Positions 34,378 to 42,037 of a DNA stretch of 46,116 nucleotides are shown here, in pieces. The position numbers and the translations under genes were made by a program. Under the pieces are notes generated by a model, which did no database searches, was not told where the DNA came from, and saw only the letters and a list, made by a program, of their open reading frames with translations. Numbering within the stretch: position 1 is the first letter of the stretch; each line of letters starts with the position of its first letter. This DNA comes from Synergistaceae bacterium (GTDB lineage: Bacteria; Synergistota; Synergistia; Synergistales; Aminobacteriaceae). The stretch covers positions 1-46,116 of the forward strand of contig JAFSSM010000054.1 in the NCBI GenBank assembly GCA_017451025.1, written 5' to 3'.

Positions 34378-35330
34378 TGTTCATGTTCCTGACCCGCTCC
34401 TACGATGAGGGCTTCAAGGTCTTCACCGGTTCAGGGGCAAAAGCCGACGAGGCATCCGCAAAAGATTTCGACGAGGCTATGGCGTATTCTGGTGTTAAGG
34501 ACGTTTCGCAGGCATGTGCTGTTATGTTCAAGCGTAAGGGCAAAGTTTATGTGATTGCCCGCTCGATGGACACGGGCCGCAAGGACAAAAACACCCGGAG
34601 CATTCTGTTCACGTTCTGCGTTGTGCTCGACGAGAGGGACGGCGATTCAGCCCGAAGAATCTTCTCGCACTTGGCCGAACGATGGGGGGAATGCGAGGCG
34701 TTTATGCGCAAATGCCTTGATGAGAAATTCGCACAAGAAAAATTCCAGTCATTCCTGAAGGATTACCCGATAAATGCCGAAATGCCCTCAAAGAATTATG
34801 TGCTTAGGAGCGTTAAAGGCTCTGCACCGGAGCTGAATTACATCAGACCTTCGGGAATTAAGCGGCACTTAAGGTTTGCGGCTGTGTACATGGCCGTAAT
34901 TGCCGTTGTGGTGTACGTAACTTCCGGGCTGAACTACGAGCACAACATCAAGCGTTTCGTTGAAGACGCAACGGTTTACGCGGACAATACCGGCGAAAAA
35001 CTTAGAGGAACTTCCGGAGAACTTGAGGCACTTTCTGCGGACATTCACAGCAAGCTCGTGAAGATGAACACTCAGCTTGCGGAGATGAACGCCCAACTCT
35101 CGGAACTGCAGGAGGCAGAACGGGAACTTGCGGGACTTTACGCTGAGGCCCGGAGTGCTGATGCAGAACTGGAGCTGTCCTATCTGCGCATAAGGTCAAT
35201 GGAGAATGCGGACAGCAGAGAGGCGGAATATCTCTCGAAGAGTTCGGGTGAAGCGGCGGACAGGGCCGGAGAATTTTCGTTGAGGGTGCTGGAAAAGCTG
35301 AAGGCACTTCGCGAAAAGCTGGGAATGTGA
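34377..35330 (+). CDS. Membrane-anchored coiled-coil protein, GTPase operon
   Basis: 317 residues: a soluble N-terminal domain of about 150 residues (KGKVYVIARSMDTGRKDKN, then SILFTFCVVLDERDG), one membrane segment (FAAVYMAVIAVVVYVTSGL, about residues 164-182) preceded by basic residues, and a C-terminal coiled-coil of 120 residues. The layout copies that of the second gene in the operon: cytoplasmic domain, single crossing, external coiled-coil. The N-terminal domain is not recognised. A possible parallel is the GTPase-associated proteins (GAP1 type) of conflict systems, but this is unproven. GGAGGAGG precedes the ATG. Confidence 0.65.
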   Translation: MFMFLTRSYDEGFKVFTGSGAKADEASAKDFDEAMAYSGVKDVSQACAVMFKRKGKVYVIARSMDTGRKDKNTRSILFTFCVVLDERDGDSARRIFSHLAERWGECEAFMRKCLDEKFAQEKFQSFLKDYPINAEMPSKNYVLRSVKGSAPELNYIRPSGIKRHLRFAAVYMAVIAVVVYVTSGLNYEHNIKRFVEDATVYADNTGEKLRGTSGELEALSADIHSKLVKMNTQLAEMNAQLSELQEAERELAGLYAEARSADAELELSYLRIRSMENADSREAEYLSKSSGEAADRAGEFSLRVLEKLKALREKLGM

Positions 35331-35380
35331 AATATAATATTGCACTATCCCACAAGATAAGAAAGGTATGAATAATCAGT

Positions 35381-36616
35381 ATGTCTCTGGCATATGCTTT
35401 TTCCCGTGTATGGCGTGAAACTTCTGCGGCATTCGCAGGCTCCGGTTATTCGCTGTTCACGATTGAGGCAAACATTGTGTGCATAATAATTCTGGCGATA
35501 CTGTTTAACCGTCAGCAAAATTCTTCTGACCAGACAGAATCCGGCATAATTTTGGCGCGTCTGCTTTTTGTGCAGATACTCTACTGTTTCACCGGAATAC
35601 TGCGGGATCTGGCGGATGTCGGGATAATTCCGCAGTCCAACGTTTCGCAGTACATAATAACTGTGCTGAATCTGGCATTGTTCGGTGCGATGTGCTGGCT
35701 GGTGTTTCTGTACATGGAACGTCTGCAGAAGACCGGCTTTCTGGATTCACCGATGCACAGGGTATTTGCCGCCCTGCCTTTTGCGATACATATAGTGATG
35801 CTTCTGGTCTCGTCGTTCTCGTCGTGCTTTATCGACCTGTCAGGCCCCAGAATGAAGCCGGGTGCATTTTTCCCGCTAATGATTGTCGTGAATCTTGTGT
35901 ACCCGTTCACTTCGGCGGCAGTAACTCTTATCCGCAGAAACAGGATGAGCAGGTACGAGCGCGAGGCTGTTCCGGCTACCGCCCTTTATCCGGTATTATT
36001 CACACTTTTTACGCCGATTCAGGCTTTGAACTGGAGAATGCCCCTGCTGTGCTACGTAATAGTTATCTCGGATCTGCTGGTATATGTCTCTCACGCTGAC
36101 AGCCTGGTACTTGTTGACCCGCTCACCAAAATTCCCAACAGGAACGGTCTTATGCGTTCGCTGTCCGAGCGTTTGGGCAAAGGAGAGGCACAGACTCTTC
36201 ACGTATTCGCCGTAGATATTGATGATATGAGCGTGATAAATTCTTCGCTGGGACGAATTGAAGGAGACAGGGCATTAATTATTGTGGCTGGAGCACTGAG
36301 GAAATTTCAGAAGGAAGAACACGAGTGCTATATATCGCGCTACTATGGAGATGAGTTTATTCTTACATCAGATATTCAGGACGAAGAGGAACGAGATCTG
36401 TTCATGGAACACATACGCAACTACGTGAATAACGCCGCGACCGTGAGCCGCCTTCCGTATCACCTGCGTGTTAGCGTAGGGTGGTCGAAGTACGAGCAGT
36501 TCAGCCGGACGGAGAGCATTTCGGGGCTTATCGAGGAGGCTGACCGTGTCTTGACGGAAAACAAAGAGCGCAAGAGATTCTCGAACATGTGGCACGGAAC
36601 TGAGAGCACAGAATAA
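35381..36616 (+). CDS. Membrane protein with degenerate GGDEF domain
   Basis: 411 residues: six or seven membrane segments in the first ~215 residues, then a GGDEF domain starting at the usual DPLTKIPNRNGLMRSL and carrying DIDDMSVINSSLG. The signature reads RYYGDEF at 36338-36358, with Tyr in place of the first Gly, so diguanylate cyclase activity is doubtful. It may be a nucleotide sensor. It is 50 bases downstream of the GTPase operon and has a TATAAT at 35334-35339, so it may be transcribed with it or separately. Confidence 0.82.
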   Translation: MSLAYAFSRVWRETSAAFAGSGYSLFTIEANIVCIIILAILFNRQQNSSDQTESGIILARLLFVQILYCFTGILRDLADVGIIPQSNVSQYIITVLNLALFGAMCWLVFLYMERLQKTGFLDSPMHRVFAALPFAIHIVMLLVSSFSSCFIDLSGPRMKPGAFFPLMIVVNLVYPFTSAAVTLIRRNRMSRYEREAVPATALYPVLFTLFTPIQALNWRMPLLCYVIVISDLLVYVSHADSLVLVDPLTKIPNRNGLMRSLSERLGKGEAQTLHVFAVDIDDMSVINSSLGRIEGDRALIIVAGALRKFQKEEHECYISRYYGDEFILTSDIQDEEERDLFMEHIRNYVNNAATVSRLPYHLRVSVGWSKYEQFSRTESISGLIEEADRVLTENKERKRFSNMWHGTESTE

Positions 36617-36659
36617 TGAAAAAGCGGCTGGCGGGGGAAAAAAGATCTCTGTCAGCCGC
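36612..36659 (-). terminator. Terminator of the flavin reductase gene
   Basis: On the minus strand a 7-bp GC-rich stem (36653-36659 with 36624-36630) with a 22-base loop is followed by TTTTTCATTATT. It lies just after the stop at 36671. It may also slow plus-strand transcription from the GGDEF gene. Confidence 0.6.
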
Positions 36660-36670
36660 AAAATTGACTG

Positions 36671-37243
36671 CTACTTCTTCATGAGGGGGGCACCGACGCG
36701 CCAGGCCTGTGCAAATTCTTTGCCGACGGTGTAGTAGGTGTTCCTGAACTGGTCGAACATCACAGCGTTCAACTTTCCTGCGTCAACCTTGCCCTTCTCG
36801 TCAAGGACTTTCTCATCTGCTAGGACATTAACGATAGTCCCTACGACTCTCATTTCGCCGAAGCACTCCCTGACTTCCTCGAGTTTGCACTCCATAGTAA
36901 CCTTGAACTCCTGAATGACCGGAGCATCGACACGCGAACTTTTCACTGCGGTGAGTCCTGTGCGCTCGAACTTGTCGGACATGACATTTCCGCTGGCTGT
37001 GCCGAGAAAATCTGCTTCCTTGATGTGCGCTTCGTCGGCCAGAGCGACGGTGAAGGCTTTCTTGGCCTGAATGTTCTTGAGGGTCTTGCGGTCGGGAGCG
37101 AGGTTGAGGGCGATTTTGTCCATTCCGCAAATTCCGCCCCAAGCTACATTCATTACGTCGACTTTGCCGTCTTCGCCGTAAGTTGCGACCATGAGTACGG
37201 GCATCGGGAACACTGCAGGCACTGAGCCTAAATCTTTAAGCAT
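36671..37243 (-). CDS. Flavin reductase/flavoredoxin-family protein
   Basis: 190 residues with the FMN-binding split-barrel pattern: PMPVLMVATYGEDGKVDVMNVAWGG, LNLAPDRKTLKNI, AFTVALADEAHIKEADFLGT, and a C-terminal TYYTVGKEFAQAW. Members reduce flavins or act as FMN electron carriers in anaerobes. A good ribosome site (AAGGAGAG) precedes ATG 37243. It is downstream of the glycosyltransferase on the same strand, and a terminator follows. Confidence 0.88.
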   Translation of the reverse strand: MLKDLGSVPAVFPMPVLMVATYGEDGKVDVMNVAWGGICGMDKIALNLAPDRKTLKNIQAKKAFTVALADEAHIKEADFLGTASGNVMSDKFERTGLTAVKSSRVDAPVIQEFKVTMECKLEEVRECFGEMRVVGTIVNVLADEKVLDEKGKVDAGKLNAVMFDQFRNTYYTVGKEFAQAWRVGAPLMKK

Positions 37244-37300
37244 TATGAATAACTCTCCTTTTGGTGTAATGATTCCATTATGGCAGGTGTGTCAAGAGAG

Positions 37301-37723
37301 TTATATCCCTTCAATTTCCTTCAAGTAGTCCGATATACGTTCAAACTTGGCTGTCATATCGACGTTAGCCCAGTTAGAGCTGTTGATGAAGTGTATCCAG
37401 CATGAGTCTAATACGGAGACCAGGCCCTCCTGCATGTTTCTGGCAATGCCGTCATGGAAAATGTTCACGTACTTTTCTTGCGCAAATGAATGTTTATGCT
37501 TTTCGATTGCGCGGAACAATATTTCGTACATTCGAGCTCCGGTATCTCCCCATTCCGTAGTGAAGAAATCGAGATTGCGGAAATCTGCTCCCCTAATGTA
37601 AAAGAAACCTGGCCACACATACCATTTGCCGCCGAATCTATCCTGAATTACGCCGTAAAAGAACTGTCCGTGAGCTTGTTGGACAATATCACATGGTTTG
37701 AATGGCATTACATCCTGGTCCAA
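37301..37723 (-). pseudogene. Phase-OFF glycosyltransferase, C-terminal part
   Basis: The open part has 140 residues from a TTG at 37723, but the same frame extends upstream without stops to the G10 tract at 37839-37848 (reads IYLRLPHNPFKSSQSHAAAL, then NWTCRNVLANNNV and TLILDQDVMPF). The DxD-type motif DQD and the SHAAALNW pattern fit a GT-A family 2-like glycosyltransferase. The N-terminal third is in another frame on the other side of the G tract. With G11 or G8 the halves join into a 277-residue protein. By itself this part lacks the nucleotide-binding start and is presumably not translated. Confidence 0.72.
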
Positions 37724-37827
37724 GATAAGTGTGGAAGTTACATTATTATTGGCTAATACATTCCGGCAAGTCCAATTCAGCGCGGCGGCGTGTGATTGCG
37801 ACGACTTGAAGGGGTTATGAGGCAGTC

Positions 37828-38133
37828 TTAAATAAATACCCCCCCCCCGATAATTTTACGTATTGACGCAGATTCTTCCGGATTGCTGGAATTATCGGCG
37901 ACAAGATAAACATACGGACGCTGAAAATATTTCTGAAGCCTGCTCATTTGCTGGGATATTACCTCTGAATTGTTGAACGCTACAGTTAAGATACACAGCT
38001 CCGCATTGATGATTTTCTCAACATTAAAGCTGTCCAGTGCGTCCATTTTGTAGAATTTTTCCTCAGCATTACTCAATAAGTGCCGGTGCACCCTTCTTTT
38101 CAATCCGGCAACATAACCGCGAATCATGCTCAT
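37828..38133 (-). CDS. Phase-OFF glycosyltransferase, N-terminal part
   Basis: 101 residues starting at ATG 38133 behind AGAGGAGG. After a basic leader it has the start of a family 2-like glycosyltransferase (AELCILTVAFNNSEVISQQM, YVYLVADNSSNPEESA), then reaches the G10 tract and ends in an out-of-frame VFI and stop. In the present state the product is truncated before the DxD motif. It lies between a PTS terminator and the flavin reductase. It probably acts on a surface glycan or flagellin; the acceptor is unknown. Confidence 0.78.
   Translation of the reverse strand: MSMIRGYVAGLKRRVHRHLLSNAEEKFYKMDALDSFNVEKIINAELCILTVAFNNSEVISQQMSRLQKYFQRPYVYLVADNSSNPEESASIRKIIGGGVFI
37839..37848. repeat. 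C10 homopolymer (G10 in the glycosyltransferase coding strand)
   Basis: Ten consecutive C on the plus strand lie inside the glycosyltransferase frame. Ten G puts the frame out; eleven or eight restores it. Long G/C tracts are classic slippage sites. Confidence 0.95.
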
Positions 38134-38153
38134 GAATACCTCCTCTTAAAATA

Positions 38154-38179
38154 TCCCCGCAGTCCGAAAACCGCGGGGA
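38154..38179 (-). terminator. Terminator after the PTS gene
   Basis: A 7-bp stem (38173-38179 with 38154-38160) is followed on the minus strand by a short T-rich run (TATTTTAA). It lies just after the PTS stop at 38209 and before the ribosome site of the glycosyltransferase. Confidence 0.55.
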
Positions 38180-38208
38180 ATGAAAATTTCTTCGTGTTAG
38201 CTCGAAAA

Positions 38209-40074
38209 TTATACGTTCTCTCCGAACTTCACGCCCTCGTAATCGTCGCTGTTCGTCAGAAGAAGTACTACCGTATCAGGATGTCCCGCCGCCTTAATCT
38301 TCGCGCGGTTGAACTTCATCAGCTTCTGGCCCTTCTTGACCTTGTCGCCTTCCTTCACATAGTCCTCGAAACCGTCGCCCTTCATCTCGACAGTGTCGAC
38401 CCCGACGTGAATCAGGACTTCCATATCGTTCTCGCCGCTGATCCCGATTGCGTGCTTGCTCTCCGCCACTGAGGAAATCTCGCCGTCGATCGGAGCATAC
38501 ACGTACTCGTCTTCAGGCACGATACCTACGCCCTGGCCAAGTGTTCCTGCCGCAAACGTCGGGTCAGGAATCTCCGTGTAGGGGATTACTTTTCCGGCCG
38601 TGCACTGTGCAATTTCTCCGGCTGACGATGTGATTACCGTACCGAACTCATGTACACCCTCCGGCTCTGCTGCTGCGGGTGCGGGTGCTGCTTCTGCTTC
38701 AGGCTCGTCTTCCTTCCAGAGAATCCACGCAAGCACAAACGCTATACCGCCGGAAATCGCAAGCAGTATCGAGTACTGTACAGGCTGTGCAATCGTCAGG
38801 TAGCCAGGAATACCAGTAACGCCGTATGCCTTTGCACCGATTCCGGTGAACGCTCCGTAGAATGCTCCGACGGTTCCGCCGATCATTCCGGCGATGATGG
38901 GCTTGAAGAAACGAAGGTTGATACCGAAAATTGCAGGCTCAGTTATTCCGAGTGCCGCAGAGATTGACGAAGGAACTGCTACAACCTTTGTGCGGGCATT
39001 GCGGGCCTTGAAACCGATGGCCAAGCACGCACCGAACTGTGCGAAGTTAGCGGCTGAAGCTATGGGCATCCAAGTATTAAGGCCGCCCTCAACGGAGAGC
39101 ATTCCGGCCTCGATGACGTTGTACATGTGGTGAAGTCCCATAACAACCGTCCAAGGATAGATTGCTCCCATTATTGCCGAGCCGAGCGGGTTCTTCACGA
39201 GTATCTGCGCTCCGGCAAGTACCCACGTCTCAAGCTGTGAGAATATCGGGCCGATGACCGTGAACGTGATGAACGTAGTGAGCAGGACTGTCGTGAAAGG
39301 CACAACAAAGAGGTCGATCATTTCCGGCGTGTGCTTGTGCAGCCATTTTTCGATTGTGCACATCAGCCACACAGCAATAATTACCGGGATAACGTGTCCC
39401 TGATAGCCGACTTTCTGGACTGTAACGATGAAGTTGAAGATGTTGAAGTTCCACGACGGGACCTCTGCAAGTCCGCCGACCACCCACGCGTTCACGAGGT
39501 TTGAGTGAATCATGGCCAGACCGATAACTGCTCCCAAGAAGGTGTTTCCGCCGAAAACTCTTGATGCCGAAATTGCTACGATGACAGGCAGGTACGCAAA
39601 CGCAGTGTTGGCGACCATATCGAGGAAGTCGTACCATGAAGTGCTAGCGAACTCGGGATAAACTTTACCCATTGCCTCGACGAAGCCCATCATAAGGCCC
39701 GACGCAACAATTGCCGGCAGAATCGGTACGAACACGTCGCCAATTGCCTTGAGCATTCTCTTCCAGATCGGCTGGCCTGCGGCGGCGGCGGCTTTAACGT
39801 CGTCCTTCGTGGCCTCTGTCATTCCCGTAACGCTCAGGAACTCAGCGTAGACCTTGTTGACCGTTCCGGTTCCGATGATGAGCTGGAGCTGTCCGTTGTT
39901 CTCGAACATTCCCTTTACGCCGTCGGTGTTCTCGAGTGCCTTCTTGTCGACCTTGCCGTTGTCCTTGATGACAAGCCTTAACCTCGTGGCGCAATGGGCC
40001 GCCTGGACGATATTTTCACGTCCGCCTATGTGCGATACTATTTCTTCCGCACACTTCCTGTAATCCAGTGCCAT
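38209..40074 (-). CDS. PTS permease IIBCA, sucrose/trehalose/beta-glucoside type
   Basis: 621 residues with three fused PTS domains. IIB (residues 1-90) has the phospho-cysteine in QAAHCATRLRLV and the GTGTVNKVYAEF ending seen in sucrose-type permeases. IIC (about 105-460) has ten or so membrane segments and GITEPAIFGINLRF. An Ala/Glu/Pro linker leads to IIA (about 490-621) with the active histidine in EVLIHVGVDTVEM. It takes up and phosphorylates a disaccharide or glucoside using PEP-derived phosphate; sucrose is the best guess from the IIB/IIC patterns. It is downstream of a HAD phosphatase in a two-gene operon with a promoter at 41002-41030. Confidence 0.92.
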   Translation of the reverse strand: MALDYRKCAEEIVSHIGGRENIVQAAHCATRLRLVIKDNGKVDKKALENTDGVKGMFENNGQLQLIIGTGTVNKVYAEFLSVTGMTEATKDDVKAAAAAGQPIWKRMLKAIGDVFVPILPAIVASGLMMGFVEAMGKVYPEFASTSWYDFLDMVANTAFAYLPVIVAISASRVFGGNTFLGAVIGLAMIHSNLVNAWVVGGLAEVPSWNFNIFNFIVTVQKVGYQGHVIPVIIAVWLMCTIEKWLHKHTPEMIDLFVVPFTTVLLTTFITFTVIGPIFSQLETWVLAGAQILVKNPLGSAIMGAIYPWTVVMGLHHMYNVIEAGMLSVEGGLNTWMPIASAANFAQFGACLAIGFKARNARTKVVAVPSSISAALGITEPAIFGINLRFFKPIIAGMIGGTVGAFYGAFTGIGAKAYGVTGIPGYLTIAQPVQYSILLAISGGIAFVLAWILWKEDEPEAEAAPAPAAAEPEGVHEFGTVITSSAGEIAQCTAGKVIPYTEIPDPTFAAGTLGQGVGIVPEDEYVYAPIDGEISSVAESKHAIGISGENDMEVLIHVGVDTVEMKGDGFEDYVKEGDKVKKGQKLMKFNRAKIKAAGHPDTVVLLLTNSDDYEGVKFGENV

Positions 40075-40092
40075 AATATGACCCCCTGAAAT

Positions 40093-40932
40093 TTAGATTA
40101 GATTTAGTTCCGCAAACGCCTTCGCAAGACCGTCCTCACTCACTGACGGGCATACTTTGTCAGAGAGTTCCTTCAGCTTTTCCGAACCGTTCGCCATACA
40201 GACGCTGTAACCTACCGTCTGTATCATCTCCAAGTCATTCATGCTGTCCCCGAAGCCTACTGTGTCAGAAATAGGGACACCAAATTTTTCCGCAATAAGC
40301 CTCACTCCAAGCCCCTTGTTGAAGGCTTTGTTGATGATTTCGCCGTTAATGCAGTGTGAGTCAGAACCGCCGACCTTCACTTCCTGCACAACTATGTTGA
40401 AGTCGTTTCCGAGAGCTTCACGGCAAGCATCGAGCTGTTCCATTTTGTTGCACATGATGACTACCTTGTAGATAGGTGAACCGTCATATGCACTCATAGG
40501 CTTAATGCCCAGATTCTCGGACAGAGCTTTTCTCCAGCGTTCAAGCTCACTGTTGCCCTCGCCCTGACCTTTGAGGAAATCGCCGAGATTCTCGTCGCCC
40601 CAAGAGCCGCCGTAGGCTTCGATGGTGCAGAAGACTCCGCTGTCGTGAAGAGTCTTCAGGGCAATATCCCTCTGTTCGTTCGTCATCGGGTGATCATAAA
40701 TCACGTCGTCGTATTTTTCGCCGACCGCTACGTACCCGCCTGCACAGGAGATGAACCCGTCGAACTGGAAGCGGAGAAGCGGCCTGAGCATGTCCGGGTT
40801 TCTGCCGGTGCACAGGAAAACTTTGTTGCCCTTAGCGCGGGCTTTGACGATAGCATCAACTGCGCTCTGGGGCGGGGTATTTTCGCCTGGTGCGGTCAGA
40901 GTGCCGTCAATATCCAGAAATATCAGCTTCAA
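40093..40932 (-). CDS. Cof-type HAD-IIB phosphatase
   Basis: 279 residues with HAD motifs I FLDIDGTLT, II VFLCTGRNP, III/IV region VGFGDSMNDLEMI. The C2B-type cap is between. Such enzymes dephosphorylate sugar phosphates or other small metabolites; next to a PTS gene a sugar phosphate is a sensible guess. It starts with TTG (AAGGAGG 9 bases upstream). First gene of the operon with the PTS permease, 18 bases apart. Confidence 0.9.
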   Translation of the reverse strand: MKLIFLDIDGTLTAPGENTPPQSAVDAIVKARAKGNKVFLCTGRNPDMLRPLLRFQFDGFISCAGGYVAVGEKYDDVIYDHPMTNEQRDIALKTLHDSGVFCTIEAYGGSWGDENLGDFLKGQGEGNSELERWRKALSENLGIKPMSAYDGSPIYKVVIMCNKMEQLDACREALGNDFNIVVQEVKVGGSDSHCINGEIINKAFNKGLGVRLIAEKFGVPISDTVGFGDSMNDLEMIQTVGYSVCMANGSEKLKELSDKVCPSVSEDGLAKAFAELNLI

Positions 40933-41001
40933 GATAATAATCCTCCTTGCAGTTTTTAGGGTCTGAGCTGAAAAAATGGTTTAGTGTTGGTGAATGGAAA
41001 A

Positions 41002-41030
41002 ATTATATCTGCAAACTTTTTATGAGGCAA
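41002..41030 (-). promoter_or_regulatory. Promoter of the HAD-PTS operon
   Basis: On the minus strand TTGCCT (41030-41025), a 17-base spacer and TATAAT (41007-41002) form a good housekeeping promoter, giving a leader of about 60 bases to the TTG start at 40932. Confidence 0.8.
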
Positions 41031-41168
41031 TAAATAAAAGGCGGGAGTTATTTTTTTGTGAGGAGGCTGATTTTTTGCGGCCAGGTCATCGCAATTTTTT
41101 GTGCGTGATTCTAATTTTGGGATCATCTCTGTAAAAACAGTCTGCATCAAAACTTATGAGGGATTTTT

Positions 41169-41192
41169 GTAGTTGTAAAAGTAGTTGTAAAA
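41169..41192. repeat. 12-base tandem duplication
   Basis: GTAGTTGTAAAA occurs twice in perfect tandem in the intergenic region upstream of the NYN gene. It may be a binding site pair or a simple duplication; no function can be read. Confidence 0.8.
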
Positions 41193-41266
41193 ATGGCCCT
41201 TATTGCTGTTATTTGAGGAATACCTTACACAATATATAGAGACTTAATTAGCCTGTCAAGAATCGT

Positions 41267-41295
41267 TTGCAATTTCAATCTGCCAAAGCTACACT
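41267..41295 (+). promoter_or_regulatory. Promoter of the NYN-MATE operon
   Basis: TTGCAA (41267-41272), a 17-base spacer and TACACT (41290-41295). The expected start near 41302 gives a short leader to the GTG start at 41327. Confidence 0.7.
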
Positions 41296-41311
41296 GTGAA
41301 AAATTTTACAC
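41296..41311. promoter_or_regulatory. Inverted repeat at the transcription start of the NYN gene
   Basis: GTG-A-AAAATTTT-A-CAC forms a near-perfect 16-base dyad over the predicted start site, a good place for a repressor. No regulator is identified. Confidence 0.4.
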
Positions 41312-41326
41312 ATGGAGGCTCAAATT

Positions 41327-42037
41327 GTGCCAATAACTGACCACAAAAAAATAGCCCTGCTGATTGACGCAGAGAACACCTCGCACAAATACATAGAGTT
41401 AATTTTTGACGAGCTTGGTGCGTACGGCTTTGCAACCTACAAAAGAGTTTACGGCAACAACAACGCACTTTCCGGACGGAAGGACGAAATCTTCAAGTAC
41501 GCAATGACCCCAGTCCTGCAGTTCAACTACACCAGCGGCAAGAATGCTTCGGACTCCGCCCTCATCATCGACGCAATGGATATTCTATACACGGGCAATG
41601 TTGACGGCTTCTGCCTTGTAACGTCCGATAGTGATTTCACGAAGCTGGCTATACGTCTGCGCGAGGCCGGAAAGTTTGTTATGGGCATGGGAGAACAGAA
41701 AACGCCGGAGCCACTTGTGCGTGCATGCGAGGAGTTCAAGTACCTTGATGTGCTCAGTAAGGAAGATGTGCAAGATGAGGACGTTTCAGTCAAAGATGAA
41801 GCAGACGATGAACTCAAGGCCAGAATCGCAATGATACTCAGCACAGTTTTTCAGGGCAGTGAATGGGTAAGACTTGCAGACCTTGGGAACGCTCTCCCGA
41901 AATATATTCCAGGCTTCAGCGTCAAGTCTTACGGCTGCAGCAAGCTCAAACAGCTTATGATGAAATTCGGCGATCGTTTCGAGATGCACGAGATGGGAGA
42001 ACCATTGACGGACTTATACGTGAGGGACAAGCAATGA
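41327..42037 (+). CDS. NYN-domain (LabA/DUF88-like) protein with OST-HTH domain
   Basis: 236 residues. The N-terminal NYN (PIN-like) nuclease fold has KIALLIDAENTSHKYIE, the central SALIIDAMDIL and LVTSDSDFTKLAIRLRE with conserved acidic residues; the C-terminal ~75 residues look like an OST-HTH/LOTUS RNA-binding domain (ILSTVFQGSEWVRLADLGNAL, SYGCSKLKQLM). It is probably an RNA-binding or RNA-processing protein. GTG 41327 is preferred because GGAGG sits 8 bases upstream; the in-frame ATG at 41312 overlaps that ribosome site. Its stop overlaps the MATE start (ATGA). Confidence 0.85.
   Translation: MPITDHKKIALLIDAENTSHKYIELIFDELGAYGFATYKRVYGNNNALSGRKDEIFKYAMTPVLQFNYTSGKNASDSALIIDAMDILYTGNVDGFCLVTSDSDFTKLAIRLREAGKFVMGMGEQKTPEPLVRACEEFKYLDVLSKEDVQDEDVSVKDEADDELKARIAMILSTVFQGSEWVRLADLGNALPKYIPGFSVKSYGCSKLKQLMMKFGDRFEMHEMGEPLTDLYVRDKQ

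Larger units (their letters stand above)
40933..41326. other. Intergenic region between divergent operons
   Basis: This 394-base AT-rich stretch holds the promoter of the HAD-PTS operon (41002-41030), a perfect 12-base tandem duplication (41169-41192), the promoter of the NYN-MATE operon (41267-41295) and a short inverted repeat (41296-41311). No convincing gene or RNA fold was seen in the remaining 41031-41168. Confidence 0.6.

Noticed and set aside
37260-37295. TTGACA on the minus strand before the flavin reductase
   Set aside because: No acceptable -10 at 16-18 bases; the CATAAT seen is only 8 bases away.
37839-37848. Programmed ribosomal frameshifting as explanation for the glycosyltransferase
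   Set aside because: Not excluded, but the tract lacks a heptameric slippery pattern with downstream structure that I can see, and homopolymer slippage with phase variation is the simpler reading.
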